Below are positions 46,985 through 57,845 of a DNA stretch of 64,000 nucleotides, one piece after another. The DNA is from CAVORD01 sp963698535 (GTDB lineage Bacteria > Bacteroidota > Bacteroidia > Bacteroidales > VadinHA17). Position numbers and translations under genes: made by a program. The stretch's first letter is position 1; every line of letters starts with the position of its first letter. The stretch covers positions 496,001-560,000 of the forward strand of contig CAVORD010000001.1 of NCBI GenBank assembly GCA_963698535.1. Direction: 5' to 3'. The notes beneath the pieces are model-generated. The model was not told the origin of the DNA. It saw only the letters and a program-made list of their open reading frames with translations, and did no database searches.

Positions 46985-47398
46985 ATGAAAATATTTCTTG
47001 TACCTGTATTAGCCTTTTTACTTTCAGTATCTGCATTTGGACAGAATCTGATAGGACAATCTGAAAAGAGTATTAAAAAATTCATGAAGGAGAACTATCC
47101 GACCCATTCATTGCAGACCGGTGTTGTAAATGAGGCTTACAAGTACCTGAAGTACGTTGATGAAGAAGATGCTGAAACGATGATCTTTTTTTTAGACAAT
47201 AAGATGGTATGCAGTGCGGTTAAACTTGTTTGCGACAATTCCATAAAGAGCTCAAAAATTACTGAAATGGACGCTAAGTATACCCGCTCTGGCATAACCT
47301 CATGGAGAGAGGAGAAAAAGGGTAAACGTTATCTCATAGAGCTTATCAACGATCAGTGGTTCTTTACTATTAACATTAAAGAAGACAAAAAAAAGTAA
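46985..47398 (+). CDS. Small secreted protein of unknown function in the Bat cluster
   Basis: 137 residues with a signal peptide (LVPVLAFLLSVSAFGQ), then a small mixed alpha/beta domain (EKSIKKFMKENYP, MIFFLDNKMVCSAVKLVCD) with two Cys. Two bases after the MoxR stop and 6 bases before the DUF58 gene, so in the same operon. I do not recognise the family. Confidence 0.75.
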   Translation: MKIFLVPVLAFLLSVSAFGQNLIGQSEKSIKKFMKENYPTHSLQTGVVNEAYKYLKYVDEEDAETMIFFLDNKMVCSAVKLVCDNSIKSSKITEMDAKYTRSGITSWREEKKGKRYLIELINDQWFFTINIKEDKKK

Positions 47399-47404
47399 AG
47401 AGAC

Positions 47405-48271
47405 GTGGAAACTACAGATCTCATCAGGAAGGTCAGGAAAATCGAAATCAAAACCAAACGTTTAAGTAATCAGATCTTTGCAGGAGAATATCACAGTGCC
47501 TTTAAGGGCAGGGGTATATCCTTCAGCGAAGTTCGGGAGTACTCTTATGGCGATGATATCAGGAGTATTGACTGGAATGTGACGGCAAGGTACAATCACC
47601 CCTATGTGAAGGTATATGAGGAGGAGCGCGAGCTGACAGTTATGCTTCTTATTGATATCAGCGGTTCTGGTGATTTCGGTACATTCTCCCAGTTCAAAAG
47701 GGATCTTGCAACAGAGATATCGGCACTGCTTGCTTTCTCGGCCATGAATAACAACGATAAGGTAGGAGCAATATTCTTTACCGATAATATCGAAAAGTTC
47801 ATACCTCCTAAAAAGGGAAGAAGTCACATTCTGCTTATAATTAGAGAGCTCCTGCAACTTAACCCTGAAAGAAAGGGAACTGACCTCAATGTGCCTTTAC
47901 GATTCCTTTCCAATGCAATAAGGAAGAAGTCTATTGCCTTTCTTATTTCTGACTTCAGATCAGACAACTTCTCTGATTCACTGCGTATTGCTTCGAAAAA
48001 GCATGATATTGTCGCTCTGCAGTTGCTCGACATACGCGAGAAAGAGATGCCTGAAGTAGGTTTGGTGAAAATGGAAGATAGCGAAACCGGGAAGATGAAA
48101 TGGATAGATACCGGTTCTAACGCGGTAAGGGAAGGTTATGCCAGATGGTGGCTGTCGAAAAACCAGGAGATCCAGTCGGTCTTCTCAAAATGCGGAGTCG
48201 ATAGTGTGATGCTTGAGACAGGAAAGGATTATGTGAAACCACTTATGATGCTTTTTAAGAAAAGAGGATGA
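47405..48271 (+). CDS. DUF58 domain protein with VWA-like fold
   Basis: 288 residues from GTG 47405. DUF58 block FSEVREYSYGDDIRSIDWNV is followed by a VWA-type metal site LLIDISGSGDFG. Usual partner of MoxR in the Bat cluster. It overlaps the following gene by 4 bp (ATGA). Confidence 0.93.
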   Translation: METTDLIRKVRKIEIKTKRLSNQIFAGEYHSAFKGRGISFSEVREYSYGDDIRSIDWNVTARYNHPYVKVYEEERELTVMLLIDISGSGDFGTFSQFKRDLATEISALLAFSAMNNNDKVGAIFFTDNIEKFIPPKKGRSHILLIIRELLQLNPERKGTDLNVPLRFLSNAIRKKSIAFLISDFRSDNFSDSLRIASKKHDIVALQLLDIREKEMPEVGLVKMEDSETGKMKWIDTGSNAVREGYARWWLSKNQEIQSVFSKCGVDSVMLETGKDYVKPLMMLFKKRG

Positions 48272-49242
48272 GAAGAGTTAAGTATATTTCAGTCTTGCTA
48301 CTACTTCTGAAGCTGACCATGCCAATTCAGGCTCAGGATGTATCGATATCACTGAAGCTTGATACCGGCGTCATTTATATAGGTGATCAAATTAATATGA
48401 TCTATGAGGTTGATCTGCCAAAAGGGTTAACCCTTGGTGTTGTTATGCCAAACGACTCTCTTCAGAAGGATATAGAAATTTTAAAGGAGAGTGAACAGCT
48501 AACAACTTCAATCGATGATAACAGCAAAAGAATTTCGGGCTCTTTTTTGATTACCTCTTTCACAGAAGGATTGAATAGGATAAAAGGTCCTCACTTTGTC
48601 ATAAGCAACGGAGAGCGCGACACAATCATAGATACAAAAGATCTTGAACTGTGGGTTAACCGTACTGAAAAGACGCCCTCCGATACGACACAGGTTATCT
48701 TCGATATTGTTGCTCCATTGAAAGAGCCTGTCACATTTGTGGAGATAGCACCATATATTGCCATTATCCTTGCCCTTGCTCTTGCTATATGGGCATTTTT
48801 GCGATTTCATTGTTCCAATGATTAAGAAACGGGATAAACCAATTAGAGCCGGAGCAGATTGAACCAGCTCATGTGTTGGCATTCAGGAAGCTTGACAGCA
48901 CTTAAAAACAGGGAACTCTGGCAAAATGGAGAGTTGAAAGGATATTATTCTGAGTTGTCGGAAATATTGCGCGACTATCTGGACAACCGTTTTGGTCTTA
49001 ATACCATGGAGCAAACTACAGGAGAAATTATGAAAGCACTTGGTAAGGGTGGTATAGTTCAGTCCGATCAGAAGAGTAAACTTTCAGATATTCTTACAGT
49101 TTCAGATATGGTGAAGTTTGCCAAGGGTACTCCCGATGCCGAAGTACATGAATCGGTTTATCGCAATGCCTGGGATTTTGTTTCCTCCACACGCGAAGAG
49201 AAAGAGGTAAGTGAAGTCGAACAAAAAAGTGATGTGAAATGA
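48268..49242 (+). CDS. Bat-cluster membrane protein, frameshifted
   Basis: A signal peptide (VLLLLLKLTMPIQAQ) and a beta-rich periplasmic domain (YIGDQINMIYEVDLPKG) are followed by a TM helix (IAPYIAIILALALAIWAFL). The frame then shifts at about 48805 and near 48895, and a cytoplasmic helical region (LKGYYSELSEILRDYLDNRFG ... VKFAKGTPDAEVH) continues to TGA 49242. The layout (BatD-like domain, TM, cytoplasmic tail) resembles DUF4381-type proteins that sit between DUF58 and BatA. Overlaps BatA by 4 bp. Confidence 0.75.
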
Positions 49243-50231
49243 AAGGGATAGTTTTCGAAGATCCGGGATTTCTGTATCTCCTTTCAATAGTGCCAATTAT
49301 GGTTGTTCTCTATTTCTGGAAATTTTCCGGTAAGACAGCTCATCTGAAGGTGCCAACTCTTAAGCCATTTGAGAACAGGGGAACCAATTGGAAAAGATTC
49401 CTGAGACCGGCAATTTTTATAGTACAATTAATAGTCGTCTCTCTCCTTATCGTTATTCTCGCCAGACCACAAACCACAAGACGGTGGATCGACGAGAAGA
49501 CCGAGGGGATTGACATCATCCTGGCACTCGACATATCGGGAAGTATGCTGGCGCGTGACTTTGAACCCGACAGGCTTGAGGCTGCCAAGAACGTTGCAAC
49601 TGAATTTATATCAGGCAGACCATACGACCGGATAGGACTAGTGGTCTTTAGCGGAGAGAGTTTTACACAATGTCCATTAACAACCGACCATATATCGGTT
49701 GTTAATCTCTTGCGGGAGCTTAAGAGTGGAATGATTGAAGACGGTACCGCAATTGGTATGGGACTGGCAACTGCGATAAGCAGAATCAAAGATTCAGAAG
49801 CTAAAAGCAAGGTTGTGATCCTTCTTACCGATGGTGTCAATAACAGGGGCGAAATAGCCCCTGTAACAGCTGCCGAGCTTGCTAAGACATTTGACGTTAA
49901 AGTCTACACTATTGGCATCGGGACAATGGGAACAGCACCATTCCCGGTGCAGACACCATTTGGTATTCAATACAGGAACATGCCGGTTGAGATAGACGAG
50001 GCCATGCTTCAGGAGATATCAACCCTTACCGGCGGACAATATTTCAGAGCAACAGACAATGAAGCTCTGAAGAGAGTTTATGATGAAATAGACAAACTCG
50101 AGAAGACAGAGATCGATGTCAAGCAGTTAAGCAAAAGGGAAGAAGCCTATATGAGACTCTCTTTTGTGGCCCTGATATTGATGCTTATCTCAATATTGGC
50201 TGAAAAAATACTTATTAAGAAAATAACTTAA
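49239..50231 (+). CDS. batA: BatA, VWA-domain membrane protein
   Basis: 330 residues. Two N-terminal TM helices (YLLSIVPIMVVLYFW and PAIFIVQLIVVSLLIVILA), a VWA domain with metal site ALDISGSM and LLTDGVNNRG, and a C-terminal TM. Standard BatA length. In Bacteroides the Bat proteins contribute to oxygen tolerance, although the mechanism is unclear. Six bases before BatB. Confidence 0.94.
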   Translation: MKGIVFEDPGFLYLLSIVPIMVVLYFWKFSGKTAHLKVPTLKPFENRGTNWKRFLRPAIFIVQLIVVSLLIVILARPQTTRRWIDEKTEGIDIILALDISGSMLARDFEPDRLEAAKNVATEFISGRPYDRIGLVVFSGESFTQCPLTTDHISVVNLLRELKSGMIEDGTAIGMGLATAISRIKDSEAKSKVVILLTDGVNNRGEIAPVTAAELAKTFDVKVYTIGIGTMGTAPFPVQTPFGIQYRNMPVEIDEAMLQEISTLTGGQYFRATDNEALKRVYDEIDKLEKTEIDVKQLSKREEAYMRLSFVALILMLISILAEKILIKKIT

Positions 50232-50236
50232 AGGTT

Positions 50237-51279
50237 ATGCAACTCTTTAGATTTTATAACCCTGAGTATTTGTATTTTCTACTGGCAGTGCCGGTTGTGA
50301 TATCGCTTTGGTTGATAAATAGTTATATGGTCCGGAGGGCAAAAAGCCGGTTTGGTGAGAAGGTACTGGTAGATGCCCTTATCTCAGGTCACTCCTCCAT
50401 GCGTAAAAGTCTTAAATACATATTCAGAATAGTTGCTTTTATAGCTATTGTCTTTGTGGCTGCGCGCCCCCAGTTCGGATCGAAGATCGGAGAGGTAAAG
50501 AGGGAAGGTGTTGAGATAATGATCTGTCTGGATGTGAGTAATTCCATGCTCGCAACTGACATCCTGCCCAACAGGCTGGAACGATCAAAACTGGCAGTGG
50601 AAAAGCTTGTCGACGGGCTCTCAGACGACAGGATTGGCCTGATAGTATTTGCCGGAGATGCATATATACAGCTTCCGGTAACGAGCGATTATGTCTCTGC
50701 AAAAATGTTCCTCGGATCTGTCAATCCGGGTATGGTACCTAAGCAGGGTACCTCTTTGAGTAGTGCATTGTCTCTGGCAATGAGATCGTTTTCGCCTCAG
50801 TCTGAAAGATCAAAAGCAATAATAATAATCACCGATGGTGAGGACCATGGCGAGGATCCGACCTCTCTGGCAGTAGGAGGCCAGGAAGAGTGGAATAGTT
50901 ATCCATACGATAGGGATCGGGTCGCCGGAAGGAGTACCCATTCCTGTTGAAACAGCTTCAGGAAAGGATTATCTTAAGGATCAGGATGGGAAAAGCGTTA
51001 TTACAAAACTTAATGAAAAGGTCTTGAAATCACTTGCTTCAGAAGGAGGCGGCAGCTATGTCAGGGCAACAGGTGGAAGTATCGGGTTGTCTGAGATCTA
51101 TTCAGCTATCGGAAAAATGGAGAAAACTGAATTTGAAGGCAAGATCTATTCGGAATATAATGAACAGTTTCAGGTCCCTGCTGCCATAGCATTATTGCTT
51201 CTGACTTATAGATTTTCTCCTTATGGAAAGGAAAAACACCTTTTTTGAAAGAATTTTACATCGGGGAAAAAAAGTATAA
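50237..51279 (+). CDS. batB: BatB, VWA-domain membrane protein (two frameshifts)
   Basis: Paralogue of BatA: N-terminal TM pair and VWA site CLDVSNSMLATDILPNR, IIITDGEDH. The frame shifts at about 50890 (native continuation VIHTIGIGSPEGVPIPVETA) and again near 51205, after which the C-terminal TM reads IDFLLMERKN and ends at TAA 51277-51279. Followed 4 bases later by BatC. Confidence 0.88.
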
Positions 51280-51283
51280 AGTC

Positions 51284-51971
51284 ATGAGAATATTTGTCAT
51301 TATAATAGTGCTTTTTCTTGTTGCTCCCGCCACTTTTTCTCAATCTTCTAAAAAGGAGATACGAAAAGGTAACAGGAACTACAAGTCGGATGAGTTTGCT
51401 CAGTCGGAATTAAACTACAAAAAGTCAATTGACATCGACCATGAATCTTTTAAGGCACGGTTTAACCTTGGAGATGCACTATACAGGCAAGACCGGTATA
51501 AGGAGGCCGTGGAATCATTTGGATCAGTAGCCTCAAGTGAAGGCGCTCAGCATCTTAATTCCTCCACCTATTACAATATGGGTAATTCTTATGCAATGGC
51601 AGGAAAATACGACGACGCAATTGAGGCTTATAAAAATTCTCTTCGGGCCGATCCGGCAAATCATGCAGCCAAGTATAATTTAACATGGGCAATGGATCAG
51701 AAGAAGAAGGATCAGGAGCAGGACAAAGAAGGACCAGGACCAGCAGAAGGAGGATCAGAAGGAACAGGATAAAAAGAATGATCAGCAGAAAAATAATCAG
51801 GATGATAATGGACAGCCTAAGGATAATAAAAGCGGCGATCAGCAAAAGATGCAAAAGGCAGATGCGGAGAGAGTTCTGGCGGCACTCTCAGCAAATGATG
51901 AGAAAGTGAGGGATAAGGTGAACCGGGACAAAGCTGCAGCTGCAAAGGTTAAAACAAAAATTAACTGGTAA
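51284..51971 (+). CDS. batC: BatC, TPR protein (one frameshift)
   Basis: Signal peptide (FVIIIVLFLVAPATFSQ) then TPR units (YKSDEFAQSELNYKKSIDID, SSTYYNMGNSYAMAGKYDDA, EAYKNSLRADP). A shift at about 51720-51735 separates the TPRs from a Gln/Asp/Lys-rich low-complexity tail and the conserved C-terminal block DAERVLAALSANDEKVRDKV, ending TAA 51969-51971. Periplasmic; expected partner of BatB and BatD. Confidence 0.85.
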
Positions 51972-51975
51972 GAAG

Positions 51976-53781
51976 ATGAACAGGCATTTGATAGTATTTC
52001 TGACATTTTGTACGTTCTCTTTTTCTTGGAATATCCGGACAAGATGTTGAACTTACAGTGAATTATCAGAATCTTGCGGCTGTTGGTGACCAGGTAAAGC
52101 TTACTTACACGGTAAACAGCAAAGATGGGACATTTAAGGCTCCGGTATTCGACGGGTTCTATCTTGTAATGGGTCCGGCTACATCCTTTCTCTCAGAATT
52201 ATTCAAATATTAACGGAAGGATGCAGAGTCAGATATCAAACTCATATACCTATTACCTTCAGGCTCTTACAAAAGGAACCTTTTCCCTTAAACCTGCATC
52301 ATACACCATTAAAGGTAAAACCTGGTATTCCGATACAGTTGTAATAAAAGTCGTTGAAAACCAGGTAGAAAAGGAGTCTTTAAAAGGAAGCGAAGCCGTA
52401 CCTTCCGGCAGTAGTGGAGAGAATATATATATAAGACTTATACCGGGCAGCAGGTCCGTATATGTGGGGCAGGCATTGCCAATAGCTCTTAAACTATACA
52501 CACGTCAAAACATTGATGGAATAGGAGAGGAAGTGATGCCTCCTTTCAAGGGCTTCCTAAAAGAGGATGTGGAAATGCCTCCGTTGCAAAAACTTGATGA
52601 AGAGAATATAGAGGGTACAAAATATGGTACCGGTATATATAAACGATTTATGCTTTACCCGCAATCGGCAGGGGAATTTACTATTGATCCATTCAGATTA
52701 ACAGTTCTCTTGCGACAGCAGAGAAGCAATCTGGCCGATCCCTTCAGTAATGACTTTTGGCCCGGGTTATCACAAGTGCCAATGGTTCTTGCATCATTGC
52801 CTGTAACCATAAATGTTAAACCTTTGCCACTCCCGTCACCAGCAGATTTTGCAGGAGCAGTTGGCGACCTGAAGATCGAGAGAGTATTAACCACTTCAAC
52901 AGCAAGAGTCAACGAAGCAATTACTTTCACGGTTAAAATCAGGGGGGAAGCCAATTTCAGACATGGCAGGGGAGCCTAAGAAGTTTCCCTGCAGGAATGG
53001 AAGCATACGATCCAAAGATCAGCATGAAATTTTCAAATGGCACCTCCGGACTATCAGGAGAGAAGGTTTTTGAGTATCTTCTTATACCAAGAAATCCGGG
53101 CAATTTTACCATTCCGTCAACAACATACTCTTACGTTGACCCTTCACAGTCAAAATATATAACATTATCAATTCCTGAGTCCCAAATTGAAGTTTCAGGG
53201 GTAGCTGATGACAGTTCAGGCGCAGCAATCTCCTTCAATTCACCGGCGAAAAATGATGTAAGGTACCTCGGGAGCGATTCAGGTACATAAAGGAGAAGCA
53301 GATATCCAAACCAGTTGCCATTAAACTCTTCATTGATTTCTCGCTTTTCCTGGCTATATACCCTGTCTTAATACTTATAGCGCTGGCTCTGTTTATTGCT
53401 CTGAGCCGAAACAGGAAGCATAGGGGGGATATAAGACTGCAGAAAAGGAGGAAAACATACAGAAAAGCCTCCGGTAAGTTGAAGAGAACAGGTAAACTTA
53501 TTAATTCCGATGATAAGAAGGCACTTTATGACGAATTGCTCATAATTGTATGGGGCTACCTTAGCGACAGACTGGGAATCCCCTTGTCACGATTGAACAG
53601 AGTAAATGCTGTTGAGGAGTTGGGAAAAAGAGGAGTCTCTGCTGAGATACTAAAAGGCATTTCTGAAGTTATCGAAACTATTGAGTTTTCACGATATGCA
53701 GCAACGGGCGCAGGAGTCGATCCGGGCAAACTGGTAACCGAAGTCAGCTCATTGATTAGAGAGATAGAGGAAACGATTTAA
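51976..53781 (+). pseudogene. batD: BatD (BatD/oxygen-tolerance family), at least four frameshifts
   Basis: ATG 51976 with a signal-peptide-like start (LIVFLTFCTFSFS). Shifts at about 52025, 52190, 52955-52980 and 53285. Conserved BatD features survive in the pieces: SGQDVELTVNYQNLAAVGD, GENIYIRLIPGSRSVYVGQ, the Tyr/Pro-rich PRNPGNFTIPSTTYSYVDP, a TM segment (VLILIALALFIALSRNRK) and a cytoplasmic helical end (LYDELLIIVWGYLSDRLG). Normal BatD is about 600 residues, matching this span. The breaks are probably indels. Confidence 0.78.
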
Positions 53782-53791
53782 CAAATTTATT

Positions 53792-54557
53792 ATGAAAAGT
53801 TCTGTCATAGCTTTACTTCTTTTCCTGGTCACAATCCTGCATAGTCAGCCTGTAAACAGCCAGAATAATGATCTTTTCAGTCAGGGTGTAGCCTTCTATT
53901 CCGAGGGGAGATACGATGAGGCTATCGACTCCTGGAAGAAGCTTTATGGTGATGGTATTGTAACGGTTGAGTTATGTTATAATCTGGGAAATGCATCCTA
54001 CAAGGTCAGCGATATCTCAGGTGCTATCCTTTGGTATGAAAGAGCAAGAAGGATAGCCCCGTTGGATGAGAATATATTGCATAATCTGGAACTCACCCGC
54101 GAGAGAACGGTCGATCGATTTGATGAGATTCCGGAGTTATTCCTTACCCGATGGTTCAAAACCCTTTCCCTGCTCATTAGTTCAAATACCTGGGCAGCGA
54201 ATTTCCCTTTTTCTATTCACCCTTTCTGTATCGGGATTTCTGTTGTTTTTCCTTACCCGTTCATATGTACTGGGCAGAGCTGCAATAACAACAGCCATCG
54301 CTGTAATGGTGATATCCCTTTTCTCCGTTTTAATGGCATACAATAACAAATCGCTTCTTACAAATCAGAACAGCGCTGTAATAACATCATCTGTGGTCAC
54401 CGGGTTAAGTTCACCCGGAGAGGGGGCTAACGAGCTTTTCGTTATCCACGAAGGCACCATGGTTGAGATAAACGAAAGGGTAAGTGAATGGTATGAGGTC
54501 CGATTGCCCGATGGAAACATTGGCTGGATCAGGCAAAATAGTGTTGAAATAATCTGA
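53792..54557 (+). CDS. batE: BatE, TPR and SH3-domain protein (one frameshift)
   Basis: Signal peptide (VIALLLFLVTILHSQPVNS), TPR units (FSQGVAFYSEGRYDEAIDSW, LGNASYKVSDISGAILWYER), then after a shift near 54180 a TM pair (ISLFLFTLSVSGFLLFFL) and a C-terminal bacterial SH3 domain (GTMVEINERVSEWYEVRLPDG ... GWIRQ) ending TGA 54557. Last gene of the Bat operon. Confidence 0.87.
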
Positions 54558-54605
54558 TTGGTGCAACAATTTTATTAAATTTCATGTCATAAAAAAAACT
54601 GTATC

Positions 54606-54998
54606 ATGAAGCGAATTGTCATTATACTTATTCTGATCGTTGTTGCAGCTGCCTGCAAGAAAACATCAACATCTCCGGAAGGACCAACTGACATCAGAAT
54701 TTATAACGCAACCACAGACAAAACATTTGAAAACGTGGTTGTTAACACGTCTAAAGAGGAATTTAATTTTGGTACCGTTCTACCCGGAGGATATTCAGAA
54801 TATCATAGGTATGAAAAAGCTTACCCCAAGTCGGATATCACAATGACCATTGGTGGCGTAGTGTACACAGCGGGTCCACAGGATTATACATATGCTGTTT
54901 ACCTTGGACAGGGGAAGTTTGCCTACAGAGTCTTTATTTCAGACACTCCCGCTAAAAAACTGGATATGACTGTTGTTGCCGAGGCTCCTCTCGACTAA
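54606..54998 (+). CDS. Small lipoprotein of unknown function
   Basis: 130 residues with lipobox VVAAACKK (Cys about residue 17), then a beta-rich domain (TDIRIYNATTDKTFENVVVN, FGTVLPGGYSEYHRYEKAYP). The fold looks like a small immunoglobulin-like or beta-sandwich domain with an FGTVLPGGYSEY block; I do not recognise the family. It has a gap of 48 bp from BatE and is followed by a terminator. Confidence 0.8.
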   Translation: MKRIVIILILIVVAAACKKTSTSPEGPTDIRIYNATTDKTFENVVVNTSKEEFNFGTVLPGGYSEYHRYEKAYPKSDITMTIGGVVYTAGPQDYTYAVYLGQGKFAYRVFISDTPAKKLDMTVVAEAPLD

Positions 54999-55094
54999 AA
55001 CGGAGGTTTTGAACAAATTACACCGACTATTGTTTTATTTCTAACCATTACCATTATGCATAATTAGTGGTTATGATTGGTTAGGTTAGGTGTT

Positions 55095-55123
55095 AAGCCG
55101 TTCTGTATCGCAGAACGGCTTTT
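55095..55123 (+). terminator. Rho-independent terminator
   Basis: AAGCCGTTCTG and CAGAACGGCTT form an 11-bp stem with loop TATCG, followed by TT. It lies 97 bases after the lipoprotein stop and before the molybdoenzyme operon. Confidence 0.88.
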
Positions 55124-55219
55124 CAATTAAACAATCTTTTCATGCAGGTAGTCTTTTGGATCTTCAATTTGGCTTGTATTTAGTGATGGATTAGCTATTT
55201 TTGACTAATTCCTTATACT

Positions 55220-57256
55220 ATGAGATCTCACATCACCGCCTGTCCACGAAATTGCTACAGTACATGTACTTTCCGGGTTGATGTGGAAAATGATAAAATA
55301 GCAGCAATCTACCCTGTAGGCGGGAACATGGCTACTCCGGAAGGACCTTGTATCAAAGGGTTGTCATATATTGAGCGTGCATCAGCACCAGACAGGATCA
55401 TTTATCCACTTCTTAAAAACGAGTATGGCTCCTTTGAAAGGATAACAGTAGAAAAGGCCATCTCTATAATAGCAGGGAAACTAAACCATTACAGATCGGT
55501 CTATGGACCTGAATCGGTCCTTTACTATAAAGGAAGTGGCATGTCGGGATTAACAAACGAAATAGGAAGCCATTTCTGGAAACTGTATGGTGGCGCCACA
55601 ACAACATATGGAAACCTATGCTGGCCTGCAGGGCTCGAGGCGATAAGACTTTGCCTTGGGTCTGTTATGCACAATGTCCCATGGGATATGGCAAATGCTG
55701 ATACAATTATTTTTTGGGGTAAAAATCCTGCGGAAACAAATGTCCAGGAGCTAATTCATGCAGCCAATGCAGCTAAGAACGGGGCAAAAATAATTGTAAT
55801 TGATCCCCGAAGAACTCCTACCGCTGATAAGTCCGATATATGGTATAATATTAATCCGGGAACCGACGGAGCACTGGCTCTTTCAATAGCATGGTATATT
55901 ATATCAACAGGTAAGGTTAACAAGGAATTTATTGGTGCCAATGTTGCTGATTTTGAACTCTTCAGTTCGAAATTATCAATAACTCCCGGAGAGGCAGAGA
56001 TCATAACAGGCCTCCCAGAACAATCGATAATTGAGCTGGCAGAAATAATTGCATCTTCCGACAGATTGGCAATAGCACCCGGTTATGGGTTGCAGCGCTA
56101 CTCAAACGGTGGAGAGACGATAAGGGCGATCCTTTCGCTTCTGGTAATTACCGGTAATCTTGGTCGGGAAGGTTGTGGCCTTAACTATGCCAATCTCCAG
56201 AGTTATGTCTTTGACGATCTGCTGGAACCATTATCATATTATCCCGACAATAAAAAAGACAAACCGTTCAGGCGGACCGTTTCCATGACAAAGCTGGGCG
56301 CCGATATGAATAACCTTTCTGACCCTCCTTTGAAAATGATATGGGTTGAAAGGGGAAATCCACTCACACAATCGCCCAATAGTGTGGCAGTAAAAAAAGC
56401 CTTTGATAATCTTGAATTCAAGGTGGTGGTTGATCAGTTCATGACAGATACCGCGGCAGAGGCAGATCTGGTTCTGCCTGCAAAAAACATGTTCGAACAG
56501 AGCGATGTTATAGGTTCTTACTGGTCTCCATATGTTCAGTTTAAACCTGCCATCTTAGATCCTCCCGGTGATGTGCTGCCTGAAAGTGAAATATACTACA
56601 GACTGGCAGAAGAGATGGGGATAGCCGCAGAAGAAGAACAAATACCGAAGCCGGGGAAAGCTGCCATCCTTAAATGGCTCAGGAACCGAATGAATGTCTT
56701 TCCCGGTATTGACATTGAAAGTCTGGAGAAAGGTCCGGTGATACCAGAAAATCTTCAGGAAATTGCATATTCAGATGGAAAGTGGAAGACTCCATCCGGT
56801 AAAATTGAATTGTGTCCCTTAGCTTTGGAATCTCTCTGGGGGCAATCGAGATTTCCAGGCTACACTGCACTTTCTGTACCGGATGCTGACAGACAATTGC
56901 CGTTCTTATTCTGTTCTCCCAATATCGGCAGCCGGATACATTCGCAATTTGGAAATCTTCAGTCCATATCATTAGTTGCTGATAAGCCGTCACTTGAGAT
57001 ATCTGTTGCCGATGGTGCTGACAGAAATATTGCAACTGGCGATGCCGTAACCGTAAGGAACAGCATGGGTGAGTTTACCTGCAAAGCAAAGGTGACCAAC
57101 AGAGTAAGACCCGGAATGGCGATCTTTCCCAACGGCATATGGAAGAAGGAGGGAGGCTCCTCTAACTTTGTTACTTATCCTATGGAAACCGATATTGGAT
57201 ATGGAGCAGCTTTCCATAATTCAAGGGTCGACATAATAAAGGAGGAAAGAGAATGA
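55220..57256 (+). CDS. DMSO-reductase-family molybdopterin oxidoreductase, catalytic subunit
   Basis: 678 residues. N-terminal [4Fe-4S] ligands Cys8, Cys12, Cys16 and Cys44 (CX3CX3CX27C) are complete. Cys134 in YGNLCWPAG is at the usual position of the molybdenum ligand. Molybdopterin-binding blocks include IIFWGKNPAETN, VIDPRRTPTADKSDIW, and the C-terminal domain RIHSQFGN. No twin-arginine signal is visible at the N-terminus, so it may be cytoplasmic or rely on a partner. The electron acceptor cannot be told from sequence; thiosulfate, polysulfide, DMSO or similar are possible. Overlaps the Fe-S gene by 4 bp. Confidence 0.92.
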   Translation: MRSHITACPRNCYSTCTFRVDVENDKIAAIYPVGGNMATPEGPCIKGLSYIERASAPDRIIYPLLKNEYGSFERITVEKAISIIAGKLNHYRSVYGPESVLYYKGSGMSGLTNEIGSHFWKLYGGATTTYGNLCWPAGLEAIRLCLGSVMHNVPWDMANADTIIFWGKNPAETNVQELIHAANAAKNGAKIIVIDPRRTPTADKSDIWYNINPGTDGALALSIAWYIISTGKVNKEFIGANVADFELFSSKLSITPGEAEIITGLPEQSIIELAEIIASSDRLAIAPGYGLQRYSNGGETIRAILSLLVITGNLGREGCGLNYANLQSYVFDDLLEPLSYYPDNKKDKPFRRTVSMTKLGADMNNLSDPPLKMIWVERGNPLTQSPNSVAVKKAFDNLEFKVVVDQFMTDTAAEADLVLPAKNMFEQSDVIGSYWSPYVQFKPAILDPPGDVLPESEIYYRLAEEMGIAAEEEQIPKPGKAAILKWLRNRMNVFPGIDIESLEKGPVIPENLQEIAYSDGKWKTPSGKIELCPLALESLWGQSRFPGYTALSVPDADRQLPFLFCSPNIGSRIHSQFGNLQSISLVADKPSLEISVADGADRNIATGDAVTVRNSMGEFTCKAKVTNRVRPGMAIFPNGIWKKEGGSSNFVTYPMETDIGYGAAFHNSRVDIIKEERE

Positions 57257-57759
57257 AGGGAGGCTTTATTATTGATACATCCCTTTGCGTCGACTGCCGC
57301 GCTTGCGTGGCAGCATGCCTTATTGAAAACAGATGGGAGGGATTAACACGATCCGTTCTCACAACAAACCCTGCCGGTAATCCAGGTATCCCTGTTATTA
57401 ATCTTTCTCTGGCCTGTAACCATTGCAAAACAGCAGCCTGCCTTAATTCATGCCCCGCAAAAGCTTATTCACGACCTGCGCCGGATGGTCCGGTAATAAT
57501 AGATGGAGAAAAGTGCATAGGGTGCGGATATTGTACATGGAATTGCCCTTATGGAGCTCCAGTACCCGGCAACAAAGGGTACATTGAAAAGTGCCATCTC
57601 TGTAATCACAGGCTTATCGAAAACAACTCTCCGGCCTGTACCAATGCATGCCCTACAGGTGCACTTGCTTTTGGGCCAATACTCACTGAAAGCAGTAGCA
57701 GACCTGAATGGTTTCCCGAAACTGACCTGGAGCCTCAAATCAGATTTTCAGAAAAGTAA
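57253..57759 (+). CDS. Four-cluster ferredoxin-type subunit (DmsB-like)
   Basis: 168 residues with 16 cysteines in four groups (CVDCRACVAAC, CNHCKTAACLNSC, CIGCGYCTWNC, CHLCNHRL...CTNAC), enough for four [4Fe-4S] clusters. Passes electrons between the quinol-oxidising anchor and the catalytic subunit. The frame ends at TAA 57759 with DLEPQIRFSEK. A frame shifted by one base stays open through to the membrane subunit, so a fused B-C protein interrupted by an indel is likely. Confidence 0.92.
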   Translation: MKGGFIIDTSLCVDCRACVAACLIENRWEGLTRSVLTTNPAGNPGIPVINLSLACNHCKTAACLNSCPAKAYSRPAPDGPVIIDGEKCIGCGYCTWNCPYGAPVPGNKGYIEKCHLCNHRLIENNSPACTNACPTGALAFGPILTESSSRPEWFPETDLEPQIRFSEK

Positions 57760-57845
57760 GCTGCCGCAAAATCGCAGCTGTTATTCCGGAGGAGAGTAAT
57801 GTATGTCATAGAGTAAATGATAAACCAGAAAAATCCCCCGGAATT

